24,275 bases of DNA, taken from assembly GCA_016781885.1 (NCBI GenBank), contig JADDPM010000012.1:1-24275 (forward strand), read 5' to 3'. Below are positions 8,081-15,869 of the stretch, in pieces. The notes below the pieces were generated by a model. The model saw only the letters and a list, made by a program, of their open reading frames with translations, was not told where the DNA came from and ran no database searches. This DNA is from Rubrobacter sp. (GTDB taxonomy: Bacteria; Actinomycetota; Rubrobacteria; Rubrobacterales; Rubrobacteraceae). Position numbers and translations under genes: made by a program. Each line of letters starts with the position of its first letter. The stretch's first letter is position 1.

Positions 8081-9084
8081 GCCGGGAAGGGAGACGAGAG
8101 AGGTTGCGGGGGCTGGCGGAGAGGCTAGGCGTCGGGGCTGTGCTGCTGCGAACCCCGGCCAACTTCGCCTGGTACACCGGTGGCGCGGACAACCGCGTGG
8201 ACCACTCCATGCCTTTAGGGGGCGCGTCCGTGCTCGTCACCGGCGACGCGGAGTACGTCGTCGCGGACAACATCGAGGCCGGCAGGATGCGCGAGGAGGA
8301 GACGCCGGGCTTCGAGGTCGTCGAGCATCCCTGGTATGAGGACTGCATATCGACCATCCGCGATCTGGCGGACGGCGCTACTTTGGGGTCAGACTCTCCT
8401 TTAGAGGGTGTCCGGAACGTCTCGGGCGAGGTCGTCCCTTTGCGTTGCGTGCTGGACGCGGATGCGATCGAACTCTACAAGCGGGCCGGGGCCGAGACCT
8501 CGGTGGCGATGGAGGAGGCGGCGGCCTCGGTGAACTCGGGAACGGGCGAGGAGGAGGTCGCGGCGGCCCTGACGTTCGCCTGCCGGCGGCGGAGGCTCAT
8601 GACCCCCGTGGTCCTCGTGGCGGCCGACGAGCGCATTGCCTCTTACCGGCACCCTATCCCCAGGGGTGCGACCATCGAGCGCCGGGGGATGCTGGTGGTC
8701 TGCGCCGAGAGCGGCGGGCTCTACGTCAGCCTCACCTGCTTCGTCGAGCTCGAGGAGCCGGACAGGGAGATCCGGCGGCGTCAGGAGGCGTGCGGCGAGA
8801 TACTGCGTCGCATGAGGGAGGAGGCCACCCGCCCCGGCCGCGCCCTAGCCGACGCCTTCGCAGACTGCAAGACCTTCTACGCCGAGGCCGGATTCCCTGA
8901 AGAGTGGAGGCTCCACCACCAGGGCGGTATGGCCGGCTACGCTGCCCGCGAGATCGTCGCGAGCGACGAGACGGCGCAGGAGATACAGGCCGGGCAGGCC
9001 TTCGCCTGGAACCCCTCGATAACCGGCGCGAAGGCCGAAGAGACCTTCATCCTCACCGGGAACGGACCGGAGGTCATCACCTAA
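8077..9084 (+). CDS. M24-fold (Xaa-Pro peptidase/creatinase-like) protein lacking usual metal ligands
   Basis: A 335-residue protein with the two-domain layout of M24 proteins: a creatinase-N-like domain (about 1-125, FAWYTGGADNRVD) and a pita-bread domain (about 130-335). In metal-dependent members the segment LVLIDxG...SDxTR supplies two aspartates. Here residues 206-222 read LVVCAESGGLYVSLTCF and neither aspartate is present. The histidine region survives as HHQGG (280-284). The EPG-type glutamate position reads WNPSI (311-315), while the last glutamate may remain as E321 or E322. It therefore looks like a metal-free pseudo-peptidase or a creatinase-like enzyme. GTG at 8077 overlaps the galT stop and has GGAGGGG about 8 bp before it. 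It sits between galT and galE, so a sugar-linked role is possible. Confidence 0.75.
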   Translation: MSREGRRERLRGLAERLGVGAVLLRTPANFAWYTGGADNRVDHSMPLGGASVLVTGDAEYVVADNIEAGRMREEETPGFEVVEHPWYEDCISTIRDLADGATLGSDSPLEGVRNVSGEVVPLRCVLDADAIELYKRAGAETSVAMEEAAASVNSGTGEEEVAAALTFACRRRRLMTPVVLVAADERIASYRHPIPRGATIERRGMLVVCAESGGLYVSLTCFVELEEPDREIRRRQEACGEILRRMREEATRPGRALADAFADCKTFYAEAGFPEEWRLHHQGGMAGYAAREIVASDETAQEIQAGQAFAWNPSITGAKAEETFILTGNGPEVIT

Positions 9085-9087
9085 CCC

Positions 9088-10077
9088 ATGAAGCTACTGG
9101 TCACCGGCGGAGCCGGGTACATAGGCAGCGTCGTCGCCCTCCAGCTCGTCGAGGCGGACCACGAGGTGATAGTCCTCGACAACCTCTCCAAAGGCCACGA
9201 GGCGGCCGTCCCGGAGGGTGTGAAGCTCGTGCGGGCGGACCTTCTCGACGCCGGTAGGCTCACGGAGATCCTGGCCGATGGCTACGACGGGGTCCTGCAC
9301 TTCGCGGCCTTGTCCCTGGTCGGGGAGTCGGTAGAACAGCCGGGACGGTACTACCGGGCAAACCTTACCGGCACCCTGAACCTGCTCGAGGCGATGCAAA
9401 GTGCGGAGGTCCCACGACTCGTCTTCTCCTCTACGGCCGCCGTCTACGGTGAGCCCGAGGAGACGCCGATACCGGAGATGGCGCCGACCTGTCCGACCAG
9501 TCCTTACGGCGGCTCCAAGCTTGCAGCGGACCACTTGATCGGCTTCTTCGCCCGGGCTCACGGCCTGAGGGCGACGAGCCTTCGCTACTTCAACGTCGCC
9601 GGCGCAAGCAGTTCTTTAGGCGAGGACCACGAGCCGGAGACACACCTTATCCCGCTCGTCCTCGGGGCCGCCCTCGGGGAGAGGGAGAACGTCAAGATAT
9701 TCGGCACTGACTACCCCACCCCCGACGGCACCCCCGTCCGCGACTATATCCACGTCGAAGACCTGAGCCGCGCCCATCTCTTGGCGTTGGACGCCGCCGA
9801 CGAAGCGAACTCCGGAGAGCACCATGTCTACAACCTCGGCAACGGCGCGGGCTTCTCGGTTCGAGAGGTCATAGAGGAGGCGCGTCGCGTCACGGGGTGC
9901 CCCATCGAGGCTGTCGAAGCGCCGCGGCGGGCCGGCGACCCGCCGACCCTGGTGGCGTCGAGCGCCCGGATCCAGGACGAGCTAGGCTGGGTCCCGGAGA
10001 AGCCTTCCCTGGAGGCCATGATCTCCGACGCCTGGGACTGGATGCAGAGACACCCGCGCGGCTACGAGGAGAGCTAG
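9088..10077 (+). CDS. galE: UDP-glucose 4-epimerase
   Basis: A 329-residue extended short-chain dehydrogenase that interconverts UDP-galactose and UDP-glucose with tightly bound NAD. VTGGAGYIGS (5-14) is the NAD-binding glycine motif, D31 follows the second strand, SSTAAVYG (114-121) carries the catalytic Ser/Thr, and SPYGGSK (138-144) gives the Y140/K144 pair. SLRYFNVAGA, the DYIHVEDLSRAH segment and YNLGNGAGFSVREV complete the family pattern. It begins 3 bp after the M24-like gene stop, with no room for a separate promoter. It regenerates UDP-glucose for GalT. Confidence 0.95.
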   Translation: MKLLVTGGAGYIGSVVALQLVEADHEVIVLDNLSKGHEAAVPEGVKLVRADLLDAGRLTEILADGYDGVLHFAALSLVGESVEQPGRYYRANLTGTLNLLEAMQSAEVPRLVFSSTAAVYGEPEETPIPEMAPTCPTSPYGGSKLAADHLIGFFARAHGLRATSLRYFNVAGASSSLGEDHEPETHLIPLVLGAALGERENVKIFGTDYPTPDGTPVRDYIHVEDLSRAHLLALDAADEANSGEHHVYNLGNGAGFSVREVIEEARRVTGCPIEAVEAPRRAGDPPTLVASSARIQDELGWVPEKPSLEAMISDAWDWMQRHPRGYEES

Positions 10078-10089
10078 GAGGAGAACCGT

Positions 10090-11214
10090 TTGCGTGAGAT
10101 CGAGGAGAAGGCGGCACGGGCGTATGGGGAGAGGTTCGGGGAGGAGCCGGAGCTAGTCGCGAGCGCCCCGGGACGCATAAACTTGATCGGCGAGTACACC
10201 GACTTCAACGGCGGCTTCGTCCTGCCCTGCGCCATCGAACGCCGCATCGCCGCCGCCGTCGGAGCCGCCCCGGACGGGAGAGGCGCGCTCTTCTCCGCCG
10301 ACTTCGATGAGGAGGTTCCCCTCGACGGGGAACGGGAAGGCTCCTGGGCCGACTATCCGCGCGGCATCGCCCGGGAGTTCGCGCAGAGCGGGGCGGAAAC
10401 ACCTCCGTTCCGCGCGGCCTTCGCGGGTAACGTGCCGCTCGGCTCCGGGCTCTCCTCCAGCGCCGCTATCGAGGCTGCAACTGCGCTAGCCCTCAATACA
10501 CTCCTCGGGCTCGGGACCCCGAGAAAGGACCTGGCCCTCCTCTGCCAGAGGGCCGAGAACGACTTCGTCGGCGTGCCGAGCGGTATCATGGATCAGTACG
10601 CCTCCCTCCTCTGCGGCGCTGGCGCCGCCCTCCTCATAGACTGCCGTACCCTGGAGAGCGAACCCGTCCCGCTTGACCTCGAAGCAGCGGGCCTGGCCCT
10701 CCTGGTCTGTGATACCCGCATACAGCGCAGCCTCGCCGACACCGGCTACGAGGATCGCCGTGAGAACTGCGAGAGCGCCGCGCGGAGGCTCGGCGTAGAG
10801 GAGCTGCGGGACGCACGCGAGAAGGACCTCGAACGCCTCTCGGGCGAGGAGTTGAAGCGTGCCCGTCACGTCGTCCGGGAGAATGATCGTGTCGTGGAGG
10901 CGGTCCGAGTGTTGCGGGAAGGAGACTTCGCGGGTTTCGGCTGTCTCATGCACGACTCGCACCTCTCACTGCGCGACGACTTCGAGGTCTCCACCCCCGA
11001 GCTCGACGCCTTTGTGGACGCCGTGCGGGAGTCAGGCTCCTTGGGCGCCCGCCTCACGGGCGCGGGCTTCGGCGGGTGCGCCATCGCTCTCGTCAACTCC
11101 GCCGACGCCGACGCCCTCGCCTCCTCCACTCGGCGCGCGTTCGAGGAGAGAAGCTTTGAAGAGCCGGTGTTCTACAAGTTCCGGCCCGCCGCCGGCGCGG
11201 AGGTCGTGAGCTAA
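10090..11214 (+). CDS. galK: Galactokinase
   Basis: A 374-residue GHMP kinase that phosphorylates galactose at C1 with ATP, the entry step of the Leloir pathway. The galactokinase signature APGRINLIGEYTDFNGG spans about residues 26-42 (R29, E35, D38 at the sugar site). The ATP loop GNVPLGSGLSSSAAIE is at 113-128, and SGIMDQYASL carries the catalytic base D168. TGAGFGGCAIALV near the C-terminus is motif 3. The start is TTG at 10090, with AGGAGGAG about 5 bp before it; no ATG or GTG fits the conserved N-terminus. It follows galE by 12 bp and is the last gene of the cluster. No galM (mutarotase) is present here. Confidence 0.94.
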   Translation: MREIEEKAARAYGERFGEEPELVASAPGRINLIGEYTDFNGGFVLPCAIERRIAAAVGAAPDGRGALFSADFDEEVPLDGEREGSWADYPRGIAREFAQSGAETPPFRAAFAGNVPLGSGLSSSAAIEAATALALNTLLGLGTPRKDLALLCQRAENDFVGVPSGIMDQYASLLCGAGAALLIDCRTLESEPVPLDLEAAGLALLVCDTRIQRSLADTGYEDRRENCESAARRLGVEELRDAREKDLERLSGEELKRARHVVRENDRVVEAVRVLREGDFAGFGCLMHDSHLSLRDDFEVSTPELDAFVDAVRESGSLGARLTGAGFGGCAIALVNSADADALASSTRRAFEERSFEEPVFYKFRPAAGAEVVS

Positions 11215-11234
11215 GGCTTGCAGAAGATGCGCAA

Positions 11235-11271
11235 GGTTATTTTGCCTGCAAATAACCCCTTTATTGAGGGG
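11235..11271 (+). terminator. Two adjoining hairpins between galK and the DJ-1 gene
   Basis: The first inverted repeat has perfect 8-bp arms GGTTATTT (11235-11242) and AAATAACC (11250-11257) around a 7-base loop. The second has arms CCCCT (11256-11260) and AGGGG (11267-11271) around TTATTG. They share two bases, so they could be alternatives. They may end the galactoside operon or act as an operator for the next gene. No long T tract follows, so termination is uncertain. Confidence 0.4.
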
Positions 11272-11273
11272 CG

Positions 11274-11308
11274 AAACATGTTTTGGAGATGTGTTTGCAG
11301 GGTAACAC
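11274..11308 (+). promoter_or_regulatory. Palindrome and inverted repeat upstream of the DJ-1/PfpI gene
   Basis: AAACATGTTT (11274-11283) is a perfect 10-bp palindrome. GTGTT (11291-11295) and AACAC (11304-11308) form a second short inverted repeat. Both lie in the A/T-rich leader 38-72 bp before the ATG at 11346 and could bind a dimeric regulator. No clear -35/-10 pair was found. Confidence 0.3.
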
Positions 11309-11345
11309 CAAATTACTGCATCAGATCACTTTGAAGGAGGCTGAC

Positions 11346-11921
11346 ATGACCGAAGAGTTACAGGGACGAAAGGTAGCAATACTGCTTGCGCCCGTGGGCA
11401 CCGAGCAGGTCGAGTTCACCGAGCCGAAGAAGGCCGTCGAGGAGGCCGGGGCCAGCGTCGATGTGGTTGGCATTCAGACTGGTGACGCCCAGACCATGAA
11501 CAGCGACGTCAATCCGGGCGAGACGTTTACCGTGGAGAAGACCTTCTCCGAGGTCTCCGCGGAGGACTACGACGCCCTGATCGTACCGGGCGGCACCGTA
11601 GGATCTGACAACCTACGCGGCAACGAGGAGGCGGTCAGGTTCGTGCGGTCCTTCTTCGAGCAGGAGAAGCCGGTCGGTGTGATCTGCCACGGGCCGTGGA
11701 CGCTGGTGGAGGCGGACGTGGTGAAGGGGAGGACGCTCACCTCCTACCCGACGCTGCAGACCGATATCCGTAACGCGGGCGGCAACTGGGTGGACGAGGA
11801 GGTCGTCACCGATGCGGGGCTCGTCACGAGCCGCAACCCCGACGATCTGCTGGCGTTCTGCTCCAAGCTCGTCGAGGAGATAGCCGAGGGCAAGCACGCC
11901 GAGCAGGCCAGCAGTGTCTAG
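11346..11921 (+). CDS. DJ-1/PfpI family protein (general stress protein type)
   Basis: A 191-residue class I glutamine amidotransferase-like protein. The nucleophile elbow GVICHGPW places C114 and H115 at the active site, and E20 in GTEQVEF fits the conserved acidic partner. YDALIVPGG (75-83) is the family strand before it, and the C-terminal LVTSRNPDDLLAFC segment is complete. Members act as deglycases, proteases or chaperones in stress; which applies here cannot be read. ATG at 11346 is chosen because AAGGAGG is 5 bp before it; an in-frame upstream extension to 11283 lacks an SD. A strong palindrome follows 28 bp after the stop, so the gene is probably transcribed alone. Confidence 0.92.
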   Translation: MTEELQGRKVAILLAPVGTEQVEFTEPKKAVEEAGASVDVVGIQTGDAQTMNSDVNPGETFTVEKTFSEVSAEDYDALIVPGGTVGSDNLRGNEEAVRFVRSFFEQEKPVGVICHGPWTLVEADVVKGRTLTSYPTLQTDIRNAGGNWVDEEVVTDAGLVTSRNPDDLLAFCSKLVEEIAEGKHAEQASSV

Positions 11922-11949
11922 GCTGCGTTAGCCGGATAAAGGTTCCGGG

Positions 11950-11980
11950 TAGAGCCCCGCCGCGGCGGGGCTCTATCTTT
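11950..11980 (+). terminator. Strong palindromic terminator after the DJ-1/PfpI gene
   Basis: A perfect 26-bp palindrome with 13-bp arms (left arm TAGAGCCCCGCCG, 11950-11962; right arm to 11975) is followed by TCTTTG. The GC-rich stem fits an intrinsic terminator although the T tract is short. It separates this gene from the alcohol dehydrogenase at 12014. Confidence 0.75.
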
Positions 11981-12013
11981 GCTTGAGGAAGTTCTACGAG
12001 AGGAGCAAGCAGC

Positions 12014-13228
12014 ATGAAAGCCGTAGTCTTTCACGACGTAGGCGACATAAGGCTCGACGACGTCGAGGACCCGAAGATACAGGAGCCGACCGACGCCATA
12101 GTGCGTCTCACTTCGAGCGCCATCTGCGGGACGGATCTGCATATGGTACGCGGCACTCTAGCAGGGATGACGCCGGGGACGATCCTCGGCCACGAGGGCG
12201 TAGGCGTCGTCGAGGAGGTAGGGCCCCAGGTCAGGAACCTCAACGTCGGGGACCGGGTCGTGATCCCCTCGACCATCGGCTGCGGCTACTGTATGTTCTG
12301 CCGCAACGGCTTCTACGCCCAGTGCGATGTCGCCAACCCCAACGGCCCGCAGGCCGGGACGGCGTTCTATGGCGGTCCGCAGCCCACGGGGCCGTTCGAC
12401 GGGTTACAGGCCGAGTATGCCCGGATAGCGTACGCTACCGTCATGCCGGTCAAGCTGCCGGGGAACGTCACCGACGAGCAGGCGATCATGATCTCCGATA
12501 TCTTTCCGACCGCCTACTTCGGGGCCGACATCGCCGAGGTCGAGGATGGGGATACGGTCGCGGTCTTCGGCTGCGGTCCCGTAGGCCAGTTCTCCATAGC
12601 GAGCGCCTGGCTCATGGGCGCGGGCAGGGTCATCGCCGTGGACAAGGATGAGTCGCGCCTGGAGATGGCCCGGGCGCAGGGGGCCGAGGTCGTCAACTTC
12701 GACGAGGAGGAGCCCGTCCAGACCATCATGGAGCTGACCGGCGGCATCGGCGTGGACCGGGTCATAGAGGCCGTCGGCGTAGACGCCCAGCGGGCCCACT
12801 CCGGTCCGGCCGCCGACGAGGGCGAGCAGATGGAGGGAGAGTTCCAGACGGAGGTGAACCGGGTCGCGCCCGAGACGAACCCGCAAGGGGATACGTGGGT
12901 CCCGGGTGATGCGCCCTCCCAGTCGCTCCTGTGGGCCGCGCAGTCCGTGATGAAGGCCGGGGTCATCGGGGTTATAGGCGTCTTCCCGCCGCAGGCGATG
13001 ACGTTCCCCATAGGCACGCTCCAGCAGCGCAACCTCACCGTCAGGGGCGGCAACTGCAACCACCGCAAGTACATGCCCCGCCTCGTGGATCTCGTAGCGA
13101 CTGGCGCCCTCGACCCCACGAAGATCCTCACTCAGACCGAGCCGATCACCGGCGCCATCGAGGCCTACGAGGCTTTCGACCGGCGGCAGCCCGGTTGGAT
13201 CAAGGTGGAGCTAAACCCCGCCGCGTAG
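12014..13228 (+). CDS. Zinc-dependent alcohol dehydrogenase (formaldehyde dehydrogenase-like)
   Basis: A 404-residue medium-chain dehydrogenase/reductase. Catalytic zinc ligands are C38 (ICGTD) and H60/E61 in GHEGVG. The structural zinc is held by C90, C93, C96 and C104 (CxxCxxCx7C). The Rossmann motif GCGPVG (186-191) and D210 after the second strand favour NAD. An insertion of about 45 residues (255-300) after the cofactor domain resembles that of glutathione-independent formaldehyde dehydrogenases. With the conserved SDIFPTAYFGA helix it points to that subgroup, but the substrate is not certain. ATG at 12014 has GAGAGGAG about 8 bp before it. The gene lies between the palindromic terminator and a thermonuclease-like gene. 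Confidence 0.92.
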   Translation: MKAVVFHDVGDIRLDDVEDPKIQEPTDAIVRLTSSAICGTDLHMVRGTLAGMTPGTILGHEGVGVVEEVGPQVRNLNVGDRVVIPSTIGCGYCMFCRNGFYAQCDVANPNGPQAGTAFYGGPQPTGPFDGLQAEYARIAYATVMPVKLPGNVTDEQAIMISDIFPTAYFGADIAEVEDGDTVAVFGCGPVGQFSIASAWLMGAGRVIAVDKDESRLEMARAQGAEVVNFDEEEPVQTIMELTGGIGVDRVIEAVGVDAQRAHSGPAADEGEQMEGEFQTEVNRVAPETNPQGDTWVPGDAPSQSLLWAAQSVMKAGVIGVIGVFPPQAMTFPIGTLQQRNLTVRGGNCNHRKYMPRLVDLVATGALDPTKILTQTEPITGAIEAYEAFDRRQPGWIKVELNPAA

Positions 13229-13366
13229 TCACAGCATCACGGGCCATCCCACAAGCCGCTCCGGAGGAGCTCCGGGGCGGCGCCTCCAACATGGCGCAGC
13301 GAAGCAACGGGACAGCGTAAGTTACTATTGCCGTACACGGCTGTAACCGGTAAGGACGAGAAGGGG

Positions 13367-13984
13367 GTGGAGGCTACGACGCCTACCGGCGCGGGAGGCG
13401 GGAAGAGAGTTACCTGTGTACGCGGCATCGCCTGCCTGGTCCTATCCATCCTCACCCTGCTCTGCGTCCTACCCGGCTGCGCCTCCCGGCTCGTTTCCGA
13501 GCGTCTCCCTGGTGACGGGAGTGATAGTGATACCGCGGTCACCGTCGTTCGGGTGACGGACGGTGATACCGTGAGGATCTCCCCGGAGGTCGAGGGCGAG
13601 AGCAAGGTGCGGCTCATAGGCGTGGATACGCCGGAGACGGGCGCGAACCGGGGACCGGAGCCCTACGGTGAAGAGGCCCGAGACTTCACGCGCCGGAGCC
13701 TCGAAGGCCAGGACGTGACCCTCGAGTTTGACGTCGAGAGGAAGGACGACTACGGGCGGCTCCTCGCCTACGCATACCTCGCCGACGGCACGATGTTCAA
13801 CGAGACGCTGTTGCGTGAGGGATACGCTCAGGTAGCGACCTTCCCTCCCAACACGCGCTATGTGGACCGCTTCGAGGAGGCGCAGGAGGAGGCGCGCGAG
13901 GCGCGGCGTGGGATCTGGGGACTCCCTGAAGGTCAACTCTGCCGGTTGCGCGACCGGGGAAACGGGATCGGGGGCGGTTGTTAG
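13367..13984 (+). CDS. Thermonuclease-like (SNase domain) lipoprotein
   Basis: A 205-residue protein with a hydrophobic signal segment (about 20-34) and the lipobox LPGC (C38), so it is probably an exported lipid-anchored protein. The SNase domain follows from about residue 57: VTDGDTVRI (D66, D68, calcium site), VRLIGVDTPETG (R82), YGEEA (E102/E103) and DDYGRLLAY (R131). These are the catalytic arginines and glutamate of staphylococcal nuclease-like enzymes. GTG at 13367 is chosen with AAGGA about 10 bp upstream. A TTG at 13328 would add 13 residues but has no SD, so the start is uncertain. It probably degrades extracellular or wall-associated nucleic acid. Confidence 0.85.
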   Translation: MEATTPTGAGGGKRVTCVRGIACLVLSILTLLCVLPGCASRLVSERLPGDGSDSDTAVTVVRVTDGDTVRISPEVEGESKVRLIGVDTPETGANRGPEPYGEEARDFTRRSLEGQDVTLEFDVERKDDYGRLLAYAYLADGTMFNETLLREGYAQVATFPPNTRYVDRFEEAQEEAREARRGIWGLPEGQLCRLRDRGNGIGGGC

Positions 13985-14030
13985 GATACCCGGCAAAGGA
14001 AGATGTTCGGCATGCGAAAGAGGAGTGAGC

Positions 14031-14942
14031 GTGGAGCAGTTAGGTAGGAATCGAGCAGAGGACGTAGAGCGCGGGCTGGACCTGATCCCACGACTCGGCG
14101 AGGTGATGCCGGACGAGGCGGACGAGGAGATAAATGACATCTACGAGGGTGTGAAGGTACATCTGCGCGTCCCGTTCGTCAACTTCATCTTCAGGGTGCT
14201 CGCGAACTACCCACCATATCTCTCCTTCGCCTGGAGGAAGATAGAGCCCCACCTGCTAACCCCCCGTTTCGAGGAGCAGGCCGACACCCTACGGGCACGA
14301 GCGCTTGTGGAGCCCGTACCGGAGGGCGCGGACTGGGCTTCTTTAGGCGACCTCGGACAGATAAGAGGTTTTACCGACTCCATCCACTACGTACTCCCCA
14401 AGCTCCTGCTCGTAGTGAGCGCCTTCGACGAGGGGCTGGGTGGCGAGCGGGGCGACAGGGACAGCCAGCCGGAGGCCGGCGTCCAACCCGGGGTGGCCGA
14501 AGGAACCACGAGCTTGCAGATGGTCACGCCCGGAGAGGCCACGGGCAGGGTCGAGGAGATTTTTCAGGAGATCCGGGAGCGTCACGGCCACCCGGACGCC
14601 GCGAGCTACTACCGCGGCATCGCCCGGTGGCCGGAGTTCCTCGATGCCGCCTGGGAGCGGGTGAGTCCTCTGATCGGCACGGATTCCTACGAGGAGCGCA
14701 AGCGAGAACTGCTCGAAGAGACGCGGAGCACCGTCTTGAAGCTGCCCCTGCCTGCTAGAGACGAGGCCGTCGACCGTGGCCTGGAAGAGGAGCAGATAGA
14801 GGAGATCCGCGCCATCCTCGCTGTCTTCCGTTTCCGCGTCATCTCCGACACGTTCCTCGACGTCTCGCTGATAAAGGCGATGCTCGACGGCCCCGAAGCC
14901 GCTCGCTCTTCGCGCTTCAGCTTCACCCGCGGGCGCGGCTAA
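14031..14942 (+). CDS. DehI-family (halocarboxylic acid dehalogenase-like) protein
   Basis: A 303-residue mostly helical protein that resembles the DehI family of 2-haloacid dehalogenases. It contains an internal duplication: residues 38-75 (IYEGVK...VPFVNFIFRVLANYP...AWRKIEPHL) align with 177-215 (IFQEIR...YYRGIARWPEFLDAAWERVSPLI), as expected of the DehI fold. The first half keeps the VPFVN-IFR-LA-YP-YL pattern. I cannot verify all catalytic residues, and many relatives lack proven dehalogenase activity. GTG at 14031 is chosen because AGAGGAG ends 5 bp before it. The stop overlaps the stop of the convergent SGNH hydrolase gene by 4 bp, leaving no space for a terminator. Confidence 0.75.
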   Translation: MEQLGRNRAEDVERGLDLIPRLGEVMPDEADEEINDIYEGVKVHLRVPFVNFIFRVLANYPPYLSFAWRKIEPHLLTPRFEEQADTLRARALVEPVPEGADWASLGDLGQIRGFTDSIHYVLPKLLLVVSAFDEGLGGERGDRDSQPEAGVQPGVAEGTTSLQMVTPGEATGRVEEIFQEIRERHGHPDAASYYRGIARWPEFLDAAWERVSPLIGTDSYEERKRELLEETRSTVLKLPLPARDEAVDRGLEEEQIEEIRAILAVFRFRVISDTFLDVSLIKAMLDGPEAARSSRFSFTRGRG

Positions 14943-15787
14943 CCAGAGTCCTCCCGGCTCAGCCGTTCGACGAACACGGCGGCGATAGCCTTCTGGCCCG
15001 CGAGGCTCGGGTGCAGGCCGTCCTGAAGCAGAAACTCCGGCTCTGCAGGATCGCCGAAGGTTTCCCACAGGTCCACCAGCGGAGCTTCTCCGGCTACTTC
15101 GCGGACGAGCCCCGCTATCTCCGTCAGCTCCACATTGCGCCACGTCGGTCCGGCGGGAGGCGCGTCCTCGTTGACGCGGGCCTCAATAGCTGGCGGGGGC
15201 GTCATCCATGCCAGGCGCGCATTGCTACGGGCCTCGGTGAGGTCGCGTAGCGCGCGCAGGTTCTTCGCGGTCTCTTCCGGGCTGACGAGCGGCTTCGTAG
15301 GGGGATCTCGTACAAAAGCGGCGTCGTTCGTCCCGATCAGGACTATCAGCCAGTCCGGCTTCTCCTCCAACACGTCCAGGACGCGTCCCAGAAGACGGGA
15401 GGTCGTGTCGCCGGAGATCCCCGCATTGACGAACCGTATCTCGTCACCCGGACGGCGTCCGGCTAGGAGGTGGCGGAGTATCTCGAACCAGGACTGGTAA
15501 TCGTCCGTGATGCTGTCTCCCAGCCCGACTACGGTAGCTCCGGGCTCGAAAGGTAGCTCGTCTACCAACCGGGCGAAACGAACATTTTCCAGAAGCTCGC
15601 GGGCGCATTGGCGGGCGCGTTCGGCGAAGGCGTCCCGGATCTCCCGGTAGGTCCCAGCGTCTGTCCCGAAGAAGGGTGCCAGCATCTCGTCCCGTATCTC
15701 GGAACCGCCCGGCAGCGTCGCCAGCGTCTTCTCCGGGTGGTGGTAGCGTATGGCCTCCTCTATCTCGGCTCTTCTCAACCCCTCCAC
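14939..15787 (-). CDS. SGNH/GDSL-family hydrolase
   Basis: A 282-residue esterase/lipase-type protein. Block I is VVGLGDSITDDYQSW with nucleophile S92; block II is NAGISGDT (G in the oxyanion hole); block III is LIGTNDAAF with N154; block V is DGLHPS with D256 and H259. The triad is therefore S92-D256-H259. An extra N-terminal helical part of about 80 residues precedes the domain and has no family I recognise. No signal peptide is visible, so it probably acts in the cytoplasm. GTG at 15787 has GGAGG 4 bp before it. It lies 82 bp downstream of the MetX-like gene on the same strand. Confidence 0.9.
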   Translation of the reverse strand: MEGLRRAEIEEAIRYHHPEKTLATLPGGSEIRDEMLAPFFGTDAGTYREIRDAFAERARQCARELLENVRFARLVDELPFEPGATVVGLGDSITDDYQSWFEILRHLLAGRRPGDEIRFVNAGISGDTTSRLLGRVLDVLEEKPDWLIVLIGTNDAAFVRDPPTKPLVSPEETAKNLRALRDLTEARSNARLAWMTPPPAIEARVNEDAPPAGPTWRNVELTEIAGLVREVAGEAPLVDLWETFGDPAEPEFLLQDGLHPSLAGQKAIAAVFVERLSREDSG

Positions 15788-15869
15788 ACTACCTCCAAGA
15801 AGTTTCTCGACAGAACTTACCGCCCACGTCCCGGACTGGAGTCCCGCCGCATTATGCCCCGTCCGGCCC

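Noticed and set aside
13261..13275. CCGGAG-GAG-CTCCGG hairpin after the alcohol dehydrogenase
   Set aside because: Short stem with no T tract; too weak to call a terminator in GC-rich DNA.
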